Positions 1 to 9,307 of a DNA stretch of 64,000 nucleotides are shown here, in pieces (position 1 is the first letter of the stretch; every line of letters begins with the position of its first letter). This DNA is from Hyphomicrobiales bacterium (GTDB taxonomy: Bacteria > Pseudomonadota > Alphaproteobacteria > Rhizobiales > Rhizobiaceae), in contig UEHQ01000012.1 in the NCBI GenBank assembly GCA_900489925.1, positions 372,001-436,000 of the forward strand. Direction: 5' to 3'. The position numbers and the translations under genes were made by a program. The notes under the pieces were generated by a model that was not told where the DNA came from, did not search any database, and was given only the letters and a program-made list of their open reading frames with translations.

Positions 1-184
1 CTATCAGGCCGGCCGAGGCCAGGAGAATAAGCAGCCAGTCGTGGCTCAACAGCAGGCGGTCGACGAACAGCTTCACCGCCATCGGGAAGCCAAGCTCCAG
101 CAGGCCAGAGACAATGGCGCAACCGAAGTCGAGAATGAACAAGCCCCGGTATGGGCGATAATAAGCAAAAAAGCGGCTGAGCAT
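1..184 (-). CDS. ABC transporter (exporter-type) N-terminus, partial
   Basis: The reading frame begins at an ATG at 184 on the minus strand and runs off the left edge, so only about 61 residues are visible. It starts MLSRFFAYYRPYRGL, followed by a hydrophobic helix and a VKLFVDRLL segment. This is the usual beginning of fused membrane/ATPase exporters of the MsbA/multidrug ABC family, whose first transmembrane helix follows a short basic N-terminus. An AAGG ribosome-binding site lies about 5 bases upstream. The nucleotide-binding domain is outside the window, so substrate and family placement stay open. Confidence 0.6.
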   Translation of the reverse strand, partial: MLSRFFAYYRPYRGLFILDFGCAIVSGLLELGFPMAVKLFVDRLLLSHDWLLILLASAGLI

Positions 185-430
185 TCGACCTTACTTCATT
201 GTCGCTTGAAAGCGTCCCGATGCGGGCTCCCGAAAAATATGATGCGAGTTCTCATATTTCTTCCCGAAAGCCAACAGGGAAAGTGGTCGATACCCATTTG
301 AACCGAACACGCTGGCGTTACCGGCGCGACAGCCTCGTCCATGCGCGGCCCCTGTGACAATCTGATCTGTTGCCATGACCGAACTCAGAACGACCGACTA
401 TTCCCGAAACGGCGGAAGCCCGGCTGCGGG

Positions 431-970
431 CTAGACGCTGACGAGCAGCAGGACATAGGCGATAACAGTCACCATCAACCCGCGGAAAGCAAGGGTGACG
501 CAGCGGTATTTGCCGCGCGCGATGGCGGCGAGAATGTCGGCATTCTCCAGGTATTGGCTGAACAGATATCCTGTATCACGCCGTGCCGCTGCCTGACGGA
601 AATGATCGCGGTGCTTCGGCCAGGCGCCCCAGAAGAGCGACGTCGAGGAGTTCACCTGTCGCGGAAGCACGACCATGATCGCGCACAGGATCGAGAAGAC
701 CGAAGCAGTCGCCAACATGCCGGAGAACAGGATTCCCTGTGGCGTCCCCTGTGCATAGCGCGCCCAGGTAAACACCTCACGCCCCTCGCTGGAAGTGATG
801 AGAAAGGCAAGCATGAACGTGAAGATATAGGCGGCCTTCTGGTCGGATATCTTGATCTGATCGTAGAATATATCGTTGACCTTCTTGATATGGTCAAAAT
901 ACTCGCTGCCGACGCTTGCGGTCGAAGGATAGCTTTCTAACGAATCCGACGAATTTTCAAAATCACTCAC
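431..970 (-). CDS. Pycsar effector-type (DUF5706-like) membrane protein
   Basis: A 179-residue protein with a GTG start (GTGAGTGAT). Seen: a helix with an ISDQKAAYIFTF motif near residue 41, hydrophobic segments at about 46-60 and 82-102, a VLPR motif followed by a polar stretch with SLFWGAW, then an ILAAIARGKYRCV segment leading into a third hydrophobic helix at the C-terminus. This layout matches the DUF5706 / PycTM family, membrane effectors that respond to cyclic nucleotides in Pycsar anti-phage defence. The gene is divergent from the FecR-barrel and nucleotide-cyclase genes across a 110-bp shared promoter region, so a functional link is plausible. The family call rests on pattern memory. 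The pairing with this particular cyclase is inference, because known Pycsar cyclases are short soluble proteins. Confidence 0.6.
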   Translation of the reverse strand: MSDFENSSDSLESYPSTASVGSEYFDHIKKVNDIFYDQIKISDQKAAYIFTFMLAFLITSSEGREVFTWARYAQGTPQGILFSGMLATASVFSILCAIMVVLPRQVNSSTSLFWGAWPKHRDHFRQAAARRDTGYLFSQYLENADILAAIARGKYRCVTLAFRGLMVTVIAYVLLLVSV

Positions 971-1080
971 ATCCCGCCCCCATGTCCAAGTGTTACCCTG
1001 ATATTACACTTGCCTAACAAAGCAAATACAACGCTTGGTCACACGTTGACTTTCAAAACGGGCTGGCGAATGTTTGCCGC

Positions 1081-4000
1081 ATGAGGGGTAGTTTTGCGCG
1101 ATACGCGTGCGGGGGCACGGCGATCACGCTGGTTGCGTTATGCCTGACGCAGCCGGCATCGGCGGAGCCTCTTCAGCGCACGGCACGTGCCGCAGGCTCC
1201 GTCATCGATCGCAAGATGGGCGAGGAGGTTCGCTTCGTCGATCTCTCCAACTGGCAAAACGTTGTACTTCACCAGGATCTCCTGGGCGGCGACGTGCTGC
1301 GCACCAATGCCAACGGCCAGCTCGCCATCCTGTTCGCGGATCACACACAGGTGCGCCTTGGCCGCAACTCCGCATTGCAGGTCAAGCAGATGTCTGCCAC
1401 GGGCGACACGGTGCTGAACCTCCAATCCGGGACCATGTGGGGTCGCGCTCAGCGCGGCGGGCAAGGCCTGACCGTGGAAACGCCGGCTGCGGCAGCGGCC
1501 ATTCGCGGCACGGACTGGACGCTGACCGTCAAGGGCGACCAGACCTCCTTGATCGTTCTCGAAGGCCGTGTGCAGCTGAAGAACGAACTCGGCAGCGTTG
1601 ATGTTGCACAGGGGGAGGCGGCTGTCGCGACGATCGGACAGGCGCCACGCAAACTGATCATCGTCGCCCCGGACGATCGCGAACAGATGCTGTTCTATCT
1701 GACGCTTCGCAGCGGCTTCACCTTCATGCCGGCCTCCCCTCTGCCCCTGCAAAAGATGCGCAGCGAGCGTGGACGTATCGAGGCAAAGGCGCCGGAAGCA
1801 AGGAATGCCGAGGATTGGCTCTCCCTGGCTGAAATCCAGCTGTCCATGGATGGACGCCAGGCAGCCCTTCAATCGCTGGCGAGAGCACGGAGCCTCGGTC
1901 TATCCGCCCAGCAGCGCGCACGCGCTGATCTCATCGAAGCGCTGATCGCAGGCGCTGAAAAGCGCTACGACGATGCCGCAGCACTGTTTAAGCGGGCCGA
2001 ACCGGCGCTCGACCCAGAGCGGCGCAGTATCGCGGCCTATGGCGGTTACTATTCAAGATCACTGCGCGACCCGAACCATGTAGAGATGCCGCCGGCGAAC
2101 ATCACCGGCCCCTACGCAGCCGTGATGAAGGCCTACACCGCCGGTTTTCTGGAAGATATTCCGGCAGCGATCGAGACCATGAAGCAGGCAGAAGCCCGCT
2201 ACCCCACGGACTCGCGATTGCCGGCACTGCGTGCGCAATTGGCTCTCCTGATCAACGATCGGGTACAGATGAGGGAGGCGATCGAGCGCTCTCTGTCGAT
2301 CGATCCGAACGATCCCGACGGCCTTCAGGCTCGTGCGCGCCTGCGCGCTGATATCGAGGGTAACCTCGACGCAGCACTGGAAGATCTCAACAACGCGATC
2401 AAGGTGGCGCCCGGTTCATCCATGGCCTGGAACGATCTCGGGCTGCTGCAGGACGCCCGAGGCGCAAGCCGGGAGGCGGAAGCAGCCTTCAAGAAAGCCA
2501 TCGAGCTCGATCCCGATGATCCGATCAGCCACGCCAATCTGGCGGTCTTTTATCTCGACCACTCGCGGATGAAGGAAGCCAAGCGCGAGATCGACCTGGC
2601 GCTTGCCGCCGATCCGGCTTTCGACGTCGCGCTGCTGGCACGTGGCCGCTACTATCTGCAGACAGGCGAGATGGACAAGGCGATCGACGATCTGCTCGCC
2701 GCCTCCACAGCCAATCCGGGCTATTCCCAAGCGCAGCTGATGCTGGCGGCCGGTCATTACGAAAAAGGCGATCGCGACCCGTCCAATCAGGCGCTCGACA
2801 ACGCCGACAGGCTCGACAAGAACGACCCCGTGATCTCGTCGTTCAGAACGGCGGTGGCGATCGATGACTATGACGCGGACGGGGCCATACGATATGCGCA
2901 GGAGTTCCTGCGGCGCTCCAAGGCGCAGGGCGGACATTACAGCTCGCTCGGCGCCAACCAGGACGCTGGTTCGACCCTCAACAACGCCTTCCGACTGCAA
3001 GGATTGAATGCCTGGGGCCGCTACTACGGCGACGCGGTTTTCGACCCGTTTGCCGGCAGCGGATATGTTGACCAGTCGATCCGCGGCAATATCAGGTCGT
3101 TCGTCAACGTGGCGAGCTTCGATGAGGAAATCGACCCATACAGGCTCAATCCGGACAGCTTCTCGGCGTTGCTGCAGGGTCTCCTGCTTGATCCGCATAT
3201 GCTGTCGGGCCGGTCACGTTCCGCGAACCTGTTGCGACGGCCCTTCCTGGAAGGATCGCTTGGAACGGGCGTCATGCATTCGGGCGGCGAGAACAAGCTG
3301 ATCGGCGAAGCCGAAATTCAGGGCTTCGCCAACGAACCTTTCCCGATCAGCGGTTATGCCAATCTCAATTGGAACAATGTCCCCTTCGAGGGTGATTATC
3401 AGCCCTTTCTCGGGCAGGGCCAATTCAGCGGCGAGCTTCGCGCCCTGTCAGGAAACGCCTACCTGACGGCAACGCCCGCCCCCGATGACCGGTTCGTCCT
3501 CTATGCAAACCATTCCGACAGCAAGATCGATCAGGACATAACGTTCCCGCTGGCTCCCTACAGCGAGAGCGACAAGATCGACACCCAATCGACCGCGGCC
3601 GGCATCGGTTGGAGCCACACTTTCGGCTACCGCAATGTCATGAACGCCGCGGCACTTTATACCGGCGTCGACCAGGACTTGTCGCAATCCATCGTCTTCG
3701 GGGGACCGTTCGCCAGAAACGCCGAGGCGTCGCAGAGGAACTATGTTTTTGCCATCAATCATCTCTATGGCGATGACGAGCTCACATGGCGTTACGGCAT
3801 CGAAGGCGGCATTGTCGATGTGAAAGCGAATGATCCGCTGTCCACACCGGTTGACGAGACCGTCAATATCGGCCGCGCCTATGTCGACCTGCTCCACGAG
3901 ATCACACCTGACCTGAAGGCCGAGTACGCTCTGTTCGGCACGCTGATCAACGGTGAGACTTCGGATGTCAGTCGGCTGGAGCCGCGTCTTGGCGTGGCCT

Positions 4001-4713
4001 GGGCGCCTGCGGATGGTCAGTGGCTACGCGCCGCCTTCATGCGTCAGAGTTTCGACTTCGGTTCTCCGACACTGTCGCCGATCGGCGTCCTCGGGATACA
4101 ATCGATCCAGCCATTCGTCGGAATCGAAGGCTATACCGATACGATCGCCCTGCAATGGGACGCGCAATGGACAGACAGCCTGTTCACCAGCGTCGACTAC
4201 CAGCACCAGGAAATCCGCAATCTCAACCTCGCCTATCCGACAACGGCGCCGTTTCTTGTCTTTCCGTTCGGGATCAACATTGATGATGGACGCCTCGATC
4301 GCGTCAGCGCGACGGCAAACGTCGCCCTCGGCTACGGTTTCGGCATCTCCGCCACAGCCGCGTACGCCAATTCCAAAAACAACGACGCGAGCAGTCCTGG
4401 CTTTGGAGGCCCCCTACCCTTTGTGCCCGACAAGTTTGGGCAGCTCGCCGTTACCTGGGTGAACGAGGCGAATGTCAAAGTGACGGTTGCGGCCAATTAT
4501 ATCGGCGAACGCCAGGGTGATGATGGAACCCTTGGTAGTGTCCGCCTCGGCGACTACTGGACCCTGGATGCCAACATGATCTGGGAGCCGCTCGACAAGC
4601 GCTTTGCGCTCGAGGCCGCTGCATTCAACCTGCTTGACGAAGACTTCGAGGTTGCTCCGGGCGTGCCCGGGTGGGGCCGCGCCGTCAAGGGCACTTTCAA
4701 AGTCCGATTCTGA
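1081..4713 (+). CDS. FecR-TPR-outer-membrane beta-barrel protein
   Basis: A 1210-residue exported protein. Residues 1-28 form a Sec signal peptide ending in PASA. A FecR-like domain covers about 50-165 (GQLAILFADHTQVRLG, then AAIRGTDWTL). Several tetratricopeptide-like repeats fill about 225-560; AWNDLGLLQDARG and HANLAVFYLD are typical. From about 640 to the end the sequence alternates aromatic and polar residues as in an outer-membrane beta-barrel and ends with a C-terminal Phe (TFKVRF), a barrel-assembly signature. The stop codon overlaps the start of the next gene (ATGA), so it is translationally coupled to the CHASE2 cyclase. A role as an envelope sensor or scaffold feeding the cyclase is inference; FecR/TPR proteins beside CHASE2 proteins recur in many proteobacteria. 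Confidence 0.8.
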   Translation: MRGSFARYACGGTAITLVALCLTQPASAEPLQRTARAAGSVIDRKMGEEVRFVDLSNWQNVVLHQDLLGGDVLRTNANGQLAILFADHTQVRLGRNSALQVKQMSATGDTVLNLQSGTMWGRAQRGGQGLTVETPAAAAAIRGTDWTLTVKGDQTSLIVLEGRVQLKNELGSVDVAQGEAAVATIGQAPRKLIIVAPDDREQMLFYLTLRSGFTFMPASPLPLQKMRSERGRIEAKAPEARNAEDWLSLAEIQLSMDGRQAALQSLARARSLGLSAQQRARADLIEALIAGAEKRYDDAAALFKRAEPALDPERRSIAAYGGYYSRSLRDPNHVEMPPANITGPYAAVMKAYTAGFLEDIPAAIETMKQAEARYPTDSRLPALRAQLALLINDRVQMREAIERSLSIDPNDPDGLQARARLRADIEGNLDAALEDLNNAIKVAPGSSMAWNDLGLLQDARGASREAEAAFKKAIELDPDDPISHANLAVFYLDHSRMKEAKREIDLALAADPAFDVALLARGRYYLQTGEMDKAIDDLLAASTANPGYSQAQLMLAAGHYEKGDRDPSNQALDNADRLDKNDPVISSFRTAVAIDDYDADGAIRYAQEFLRRSKAQGGHYSSLGANQDAGSTLNNAFRLQGLNAWGRYYGDAVFDPFAGSGYVDQSIRGNIRSFVNVASFDEEIDPYRLNPDSFSALLQGLLLDPHMLSGRSRSANLLRRPFLEGSLGTGVMHSGGENKLIGEAEIQGFANEPFPISGYANLNWNNVPFEGDYQPFLGQGQFSGELRALSGNAYLTATPAPDDRFVLYANHSDSKIDQDITFPLAPYSESDKIDTQSTAAGIGWSHTFGYRNVMNAAALYTGVDQDLSQSIVFGGPFARNAEASQRNYVFAINHLYGDDELTWRYGIEGGIVDVKANDPLSTPVDETVNIGRAYVDLLHEITPDLKAEYALFGTLINGETSDVSRLEPRLGVAWAPADGQWLRAAFMRQSFDFGSPTLSPIGVLGIQSIQPFVGIEGYTDTIALQWDAQWTDSLFTSVDYQHQEIRNLNLAYPTTAPFLVFPFGINIDDGRLDRVSATANVALGYGFGISATAAYANSKNNDASSPGFGGPLPFVPDKFGQLAVTWVNEANVKVTVAANYIGERQGDDGTLGSVRLGDYWTLDANMIWEPLDKRFALEAAAFNLLDEDFEVAPGVPGWGRAVKGTFKVRF

Positions 4714-6698
4714 TGAACGCAGTTTCGGCGCTCAGTCACTCCTCACGTCCGCCAGGCTGGCCATTCAGCAGCCGCGGCCTGCGCTTGTGCGTGCTGGTGC
4801 TCGTGACGCTGGTTGCCACCTTGCTTCTGTCACGACTGCCGGCATGGCCGCTGCTTGAGCTTCGATCGTTCGACTACCTGTCTACGATCGACGGCCTGCC
4901 CCCACCGTCCGATGGACCGGTCATTGTTGCGATCGACGAGCCGTCGCTCGCTGCCATCAACGCGCAGTGGCCCTGGCCGCGCAGCCTGCATGCCGAGCTT
5001 GTGCGCCAGTTGAGAGCGGCCGGTGCCAAGGCGATCGGGCTTGATATCATCATGGCCGAGCCGTCGACGCAGGCAAATGATGCCGCCATGACGGCAGCCG
5101 TCGGGCCGGATGTCGTGCTGGCGGGTGACGAGACGCTGATCCAGACGCCCCAGGCCGACCAGCTCGTGCGCGCCACCCCGTTGCCGCAGTTGACCGCCGC
5201 CGGCGCGCGCACCGGCATCGCGTCCATTGAACTCGGCGGCGACGGTGTCTTCCGCAGCATGCCGCAATATGTCGACGGTTTCGCGGTAACGTTGCTGGCA
5301 ACGTCAGGTACCGCGGTGCACTCGATCCCCGAAGCCGCAATGATCCAGTCTTTTGGTCCCGCCCGCAGCTACCCGACCGTGTCCTACTACCAGGCCCTCG
5401 ATCCGAAGAATTTCCTGCCGCCGGATTTCTTCAAGGGTCGCGTGGTGCTGGTGGGCTTGAGCCTTCAGAACGCGCCAGAGATCGACAAGGGAGGCGCTGA
5501 CGCCTTTGCGACGCCCTATACGATGCATACAGGCAAACTCACCGCCGGCGTCGAGATACAAGCGACGATCTACGACAATCTCCGCCGCCAGGCGGCGATC
5601 GCACAATCAAGCGGATTGGCCTTTGTTGCTTCCGTGCTCCTCGCCGCGTTGCTCGCCGCGGCCACCGTCTGGCGGTCGACCGGCTGGCCGACCCTGGTCA
5701 TGGCCTTTGTCGCCATCTGCGTCTTCGCGGGGCTGAGCTACGCGGGTATTCGCTTCGGCCATCTCTTCGTGTCGCCGCTCGGACCAACGGTTGCCTACAT
5801 ATCGGTCGCCTTTGGCCAGGCCGCGCTCGACTACGCCGAAGAACGCCGGAACAAGCAGCGCATCACGCGCGCCTTTTCGCAGTATATATCGCCCGATCTC
5901 GTCAAGCGGTTGTCCGACGATCCTTCCCAGCTGAAGCTTGGAGGCGAACGGCGCACGCTATCGGTTCTCTTCTCTGATGTTCGTGGTTTCACGACAATCG
6001 CCGAGACGATGAAAGATGACCCCGAGAAGTTGACTGGCCTGATCAATCGGCTGCTCACGCCTCTCTCCGATATCGTCATGGATCAAGGCGGTACGATCGA
6101 CAAATACATGGGCGATTGCATCATGGCCTTTTGGAACGCGCCGCTCGACGATCCGGACCACGCGCTCCACGCTGTCACAGCCTCCCTCGAGATGCAGGCA
6201 GCAATCGGACGCCTGAACCAACAGCTTGAAAGGGAAGCCAGGGCGACAGGCGCGCCATTGCACGTGCTGCGCATGGGTGTCGGCATCAATACAGGCGACT
6301 GCGTCGTCGGCAACATGGGCTCGACGCGCCGTTTCGACTACTCCTGCCTCGGAGACGCCGTCAACCTCGCCTCCCGTCTGGAGAGTGCTTCGAAGAACTA
6401 CGGCGTTGCGCTCCTGCTCGGCGAGGAGACGGCAAAGCAGATCGCCGGTCATTACACTGTCGTCGAATTGGATCGCATCATCGTCAAGGGACGCACCGCT
6501 CCCTCACCGATATTCACGGTTGCCGACGATGCCGACGGTCTGGGTCTCGCCTCGCACAAAGCGTTCCTGGATGCAAAGTACGACAAGACCCTGACGCCGC
6601 TGGATGTTCGGTTTGAAACCCTGCCACAAATGATCCCGTCGCTTGCTCCCTACTACGAAATCATCCGCACGCAGCTCTCGACGTCGCAGGACGACTGA
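4713..6698 (+). CDS. CHASE2-domain adenylate/guanylate cyclase
   Basis: A 661-residue membrane-bound class III nucleotide cyclase. An N-terminal helix (about 22-42) precedes a periplasmic CHASE2 sensor domain (about 50-285), then three transmembrane helices (about 300-370) and a cytoplasmic catalytic domain (about 405-590). Metal-binding Asp residues are visible in LFSDVRGFT and GDCIMAFW. DKYMGD supplies the Lys usual for adenine selection, and FDYSCLGDAVN carries a small hydroxyl residue where ATP-using enzymes often have Thr. These features favour cAMP as product over cCMP or cUMP. The start at 4713 is chosen because it forms an ATGA overlap with the preceding gene; an in-frame ATG at 4671 lies inside that gene. 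Product specificity is untested. Confidence 0.85.
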   Translation: MNAVSALSHSSRPPGWPFSSRGLRLCVLVLVTLVATLLLSRLPAWPLLELRSFDYLSTIDGLPPPSDGPVIVAIDEPSLAAINAQWPWPRSLHAELVRQLRAAGAKAIGLDIIMAEPSTQANDAAMTAAVGPDVVLAGDETLIQTPQADQLVRATPLPQLTAAGARTGIASIELGGDGVFRSMPQYVDGFAVTLLATSGTAVHSIPEAAMIQSFGPARSYPTVSYYQALDPKNFLPPDFFKGRVVLVGLSLQNAPEIDKGGADAFATPYTMHTGKLTAGVEIQATIYDNLRRQAAIAQSSGLAFVASVLLAALLAAATVWRSTGWPTLVMAFVAICVFAGLSYAGIRFGHLFVSPLGPTVAYISVAFGQAALDYAEERRNKQRITRAFSQYISPDLVKRLSDDPSQLKLGGERRTLSVLFSDVRGFTTIAETMKDDPEKLTGLINRLLTPLSDIVMDQGGTIDKYMGDCIMAFWNAPLDDPDHALHAVTASLEMQAAIGRLNQQLEREARATGAPLHVLRMGVGINTGDCVVGNMGSTRRFDYSCLGDAVNLASRLESASKNYGVALLLGEETAKQIAGHYTVVELDRIIVKGRTAPSPIFTVADDADGLGLASHKAFLDAKYDKTLTPLDVRFETLPQMIPSLAPYYEIIRTQLSTSQDD

Positions 6699-6741
6699 CC
6701 GCGACGATGCGCTGGTCGGTGAGTTGAGATCAATATCCGTG

Positions 6742-7677
6742 TCAGTCCAGCCGTTGGCGCGCCCGCCATTGCGCCGGGGTTAGGCCGAGCTCGACCCGGA
6801 AAGCCGTTCTTAGGGCCTGCGCATCGGGAAAACCGCAGCGGGCGGCAACATCGTCAAAACCACGAGCACCCGCAGCGAGAAGCTCCTGTGCCCGTGCAAT
6901 CCGCACACGCCTGAGCCACCCGCCGAAATTGTCGCCTGTCTGCGCCCTGACATGCCGGGTGAGACTGCGACGGCTCATGCCCGCGCGCTGCGCCAATTCA
7001 TCCAGCGAGGGGGTACGGGATGGGTCGGCGCGCAGGCTTTCCAGAATTTCGCTGATCCTGCGATGGATCGATCCGCCAATGGTTGGCTTGTCGATCAACT
7101 GGGGCTGATGTCCCGCACGTTGGGGTGCGACGACAAGCTGGCGGGCGATACGATTGGCTTCGGCAACGCCGGAGATGCGCGCGACCAGGTGAAGGCAGCA
7201 ATCCAGGCCGGACGCAACGCCGGCAGAGGTCAGTATCCGACCCTCATCGACGAACAGGGCCCCGGCATCGACCGTCACCCGGGGATAACGGGCAGCAAAG
7301 GTTTCGGCCTGCGTCCAGTGCGTCGTCGCCCGCCGTCCATCGAGCAACCCCGCCTCCGCCAGCCCGAAGGCGCCGAGGCAAAGCCCGACGACGACTGACC
7401 CTCGCGCTTCAGCATCGCGCAGTTCCGAGATGATCTCCGGCGGTATAGGCTCCGCCGCGTCGCGCCAGCCGGGCAGAATAACCATGTCGGCGTCGCGTGC
7501 AGCTTCCAGGGTACACGGCGCGTCGATCGTCAGTCCCCCGGTTGCAGAAAACCTCGCCTGATTGGCACAGACATCGATCCGATGCCCACCCACCAGAAAC
7601 TGCTCGCCAAAGACGGCGAGCGGCGTCGACAACATGAAGGGGCTAATCCCGTCGTAAGCAAGAACAGCAAGGCGCAT
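6742..7677 (-). CDS. GlxA-family transcriptional regulator (DJ-1/PfpI + AraC HTH)
   Basis: A 311-residue regulator. The N-terminal half (about 1-180) is a DJ-1/PfpI-like class I amidotransferase fold, with VVGLCLGAFGLAEAGLLDGRRATTHW around the nucleophile elbow. The C-terminal part (about 215-310) is an AraC helix-turn-helix pair (LAQRAGMSRRSLTRH and ARCGFPDAQALR). This is the GlxA architecture. It is divergent from the isochorismatase-like gene at 7772 across 94 bases, so regulation of that gene is a reasonable inference. The ligand is unknown. Confidence 0.85.
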   Translation of the reverse strand: MRLAVLAYDGISPFMLSTPLAVFGEQFLVGGHRIDVCANQARFSATGGLTIDAPCTLEAARDADMVILPGWRDAAEPIPPEIISELRDAEARGSVVVGLCLGAFGLAEAGLLDGRRATTHWTQAETFAARYPRVTVDAGALFVDEGRILTSAGVASGLDCCLHLVARISGVAEANRIARQLVVAPQRAGHQPQLIDKPTIGGSIHRRISEILESLRADPSRTPSLDELAQRAGMSRRSLTRHVRAQTGDNFGGWLRRVRIARAQELLAAGARGFDDVAARCGFPDAQALRTAFRVELGLTPAQWRARQRLD

Positions 7678-7771
7678 TGGCCCAATCTACACGCAACATG
7701 GCCATCGGGCCACTCATGGATAAGCACGAAGACGGCTAAGTAGTCAGCACAACCTTCTCAGGAGTTTTTAC

Positions 7772-8275
7772 ATGGCCCGCACTCTTCTCGTGATCGATGT
7801 TCAGAACGACTATTTTCCGGGAGGCGCGTTGCCGCTTTGGCAGGCCGAAGAAACCGAAGCAAGGATCGTCTCTGCCATCGCACGGACGCGCGCCGCCGGC
7901 GACAAGGTCGTGCTGGTGCAACACGTTTCCACAGCAACCCAGGGCTTGTTTGCCGCTGACGCTCCCGGCACCGCCATCCGTTCTGGTATACTTGCCGCCG
8001 CCGGAAACGCAGCAGTGGTGACCAAGCGCAACGCCGACGCCTTCCAGGACACCGACCTTGCAAAACACCTGGAAGGCACGGGAGATCTGCTCGTTTGTGG
8101 GATGATGACCCAGAACTGCGTCGTCTTCACTGCGATGTCGCGCGCGGCGGATGACTTCAAGGTACAGGTCATCGGCGACCTCTGCACCGCCCCGATGGAG
8201 GTCGTCCATCGCATCGCTCTGAGCGCGTTGAATTCGAAGCTTCCCGTTACCACTGCGGAGCAGGTCTGGTCCTAG
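7772..8275 (+). CDS. Isochorismatase-family cysteine hydrolase
   Basis: A 167-residue cytosolic hydrolase of the isochorismatase/nicotinamidase superfamily. The catalytic Asp is D9 in LLVIDVQNDYF and the nucleophile Cys is C116 in CGMMTQNCV; a Lys lies between them (VVTKRNADAF), giving the family's Asp-Lys-Cys set. An AGGAG ribosome-binding site precedes the ATG by 8 bases. The substrate cannot be read from sequence: family members cleave isochorismate, nicotinamide, ureidoacrylate or N-carbamoyl compounds. The divergent GlxA-type regulator suggests inducible use of a small amide or carbamoyl compound. Confidence 0.8.
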   Translation: MARTLLVIDVQNDYFPGGALPLWQAEETEARIVSAIARTRAAGDKVVLVQHVSTATQGLFAADAPGTAIRSGILAAAGNAAVVTKRNADAFQDTDLAKHLEGTGDLLVCGMMTQNCVVFTAMSRAADDFKVQVIGDLCTAPMEVVHRIALSALNSKLPVTTAEQVWS

Positions 8276-8304
8276 GACGGCGATCCTCATCTGCCCTAAG
8301 AAAA

Positions 8305-8331
8305 GCTGGCCGAGACTGGATCTAGGCCAGC
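8305..8331 (+). terminator. Stem-loop after isochorismatase gene
   Basis: GCTGGCC and GGCCAGC form a 7-bp perfect stem around a 13-base loop, 30 bases after the hydrolase stop. There is no T-run, so it is at best a weak terminator. Confidence 0.3.
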
Positions 8332-8474
8332 CGTTGACCCATGGCCAGCCTGCCGATCTCCATCCGCTCAGCAAGGTGACTGAAGCGCATATTAGCATTT
8401 TGCATGCACATAGTTGCTCTCGTGCGAAGTGAGCAGTCATGATCAGTGCCCGATCGACCACGGAGCGCAAGGCA

Positions 8475-8807
8475 ATGGATATTCGCAGTTTCACCAGCTT
8501 CGTCATGGCCGCCGAACTTATGAATATCACCCTGGCTGCTCAGCGACTGAATGTGACGCAGTCCGTTCTCTCCCGCCAGATAAAGCGACTTGAGAACCAC
8601 CTAGGCGTCAAGCTTTTCGAGAAGTCGGGCCGAAATGTCCGACTGACGGTCAAGGGTGAAGTCTTGTTTGCCCGGATCAACAGCGTTCTCATCGCCGACA
8701 AGAACCTGAGGACACTCGCCGACGATCTCTCACAGAAAAAAATCGGGTTCCCCGGAGGACGGCTTCGTCCACATAACGGACGATCGCAGGCGCGAGGGCA
8801 TCTTTGA
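8475..8807 (+). pseudogene. LysR-family regulator, truncated
   Basis: Starting at the ATG at 8475, MDIRSFTSFVMAAELMN continues into a clear LysR helix-turn-helix (TLAAQRLNVTQSVLSRQIKRLE) and LGVKLFEKSGRNVRLT. LysR similarity stops near residue 90, and the frame closes at 8807 after unrelated sequence. The effector-binding domain of about 200 residues is missing, so only the DNA-binding part remains. The break coincides with the start of a fragment of a different gene, which points to deletion or rearrangement. It could still make a short DNA-binding peptide. Confidence 0.65.
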
Positions 8808-8892
8808 AACTATGTCGATGGCCGAAAACCTGCTCTCGGATTACTCCGCCGAGCACGAAAAGCGCGGACCATCGACCAAGGACTACTACTAG
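8755..8892 (+). pseudogene. Fragment resembling a sugar ABC ATPase C-terminal part
   Basis: In the frame starting at 8755 the translation contains ITDDRRREGIFETMSMAENL and then ends at a TAG. This resembles the second-domain region of RbsA/MglA-type sugar ABC ATPases (PEDR-REG-motif followed by S-x-x-EN). No start codon, Walker motifs or remaining domains are present, so it is a relic. The family assignment is from a short motif and is tentative. Confidence 0.4.
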
Positions 8893-8904
8893 CGCAATTC
8901 TGGA

Positions 8905-9307
8905 GCGCCCCTGGGCGTCCGTGCGATCGAGACCGCCGGCCCAACCGACAACATCGCCCTCGCCCTGCGGCACGGTTACGAACATGTGGTCAATCACCGA
9001 GAGCAGGACTTTGTTTGCGTAGTCAAGGAACTCACGGCCGGCCTCGGATGTGCCGCCTCCTACGACAGCGTCGGCCGGGATACGTGGCGCGGTTCGCTGA
9101 AATGTCTGCGGCGCTTCGGCATGCTTGTGAATTTCGGCCAGTCGTCGGGCCCGATCCGCGATTTCACGGTACCTGACATCGCCGACCGGATCGCAAACCG
9201 GCCGGTACTCTTCGTACTATGTCTCAAGCCGCGAAGATCTCAAGGCGCGTGCGGCGAATTGGCTTTCACGTCTGCTGAGCGGACAGATCCGCGCTGACGT
9301 GGTCTAG
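8905..9307 (+). pseudogene. NADPH:quinone oxidoreductase fragment, frameshifted
   Basis: Translation from about 8911 reads like the cofactor domain of zinc-free quinone oxidoreductases: a HGYEHVVNHREQDF segment, then YDSVGRDTW, SLKCLRRFGMLVNFGQSSG and a RPVLF segment. Near 9210 the frame shifts. The expected ending (SSREDLKARAANWLSRLLSG) is found in another frame and stops at 9307. The N-terminal half and normal start are absent. It is a decayed gene remnant beside two other remnants, which marks a scar between functional modules. Confidence 0.65.

Noticed and set aside
41-301. 86-residue plus-strand frame at the left edge
   Set aside because: It covers the ABC exporter start on the other strand, has no ribosome-binding site or recognisable similarity, and is a shadow frame.
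4713-6698. Reading the CHASE2 cyclase as a Pycsar pyrimidine cyclase
   Set aside because: Its Lys in DKYMGD and the surrounding motifs are those of ATP-using cyclases, and it has a sensor and membrane domain absent from known PycC proteins. The Pycsar idea is kept only as a hypothesis through the neighbouring effector.
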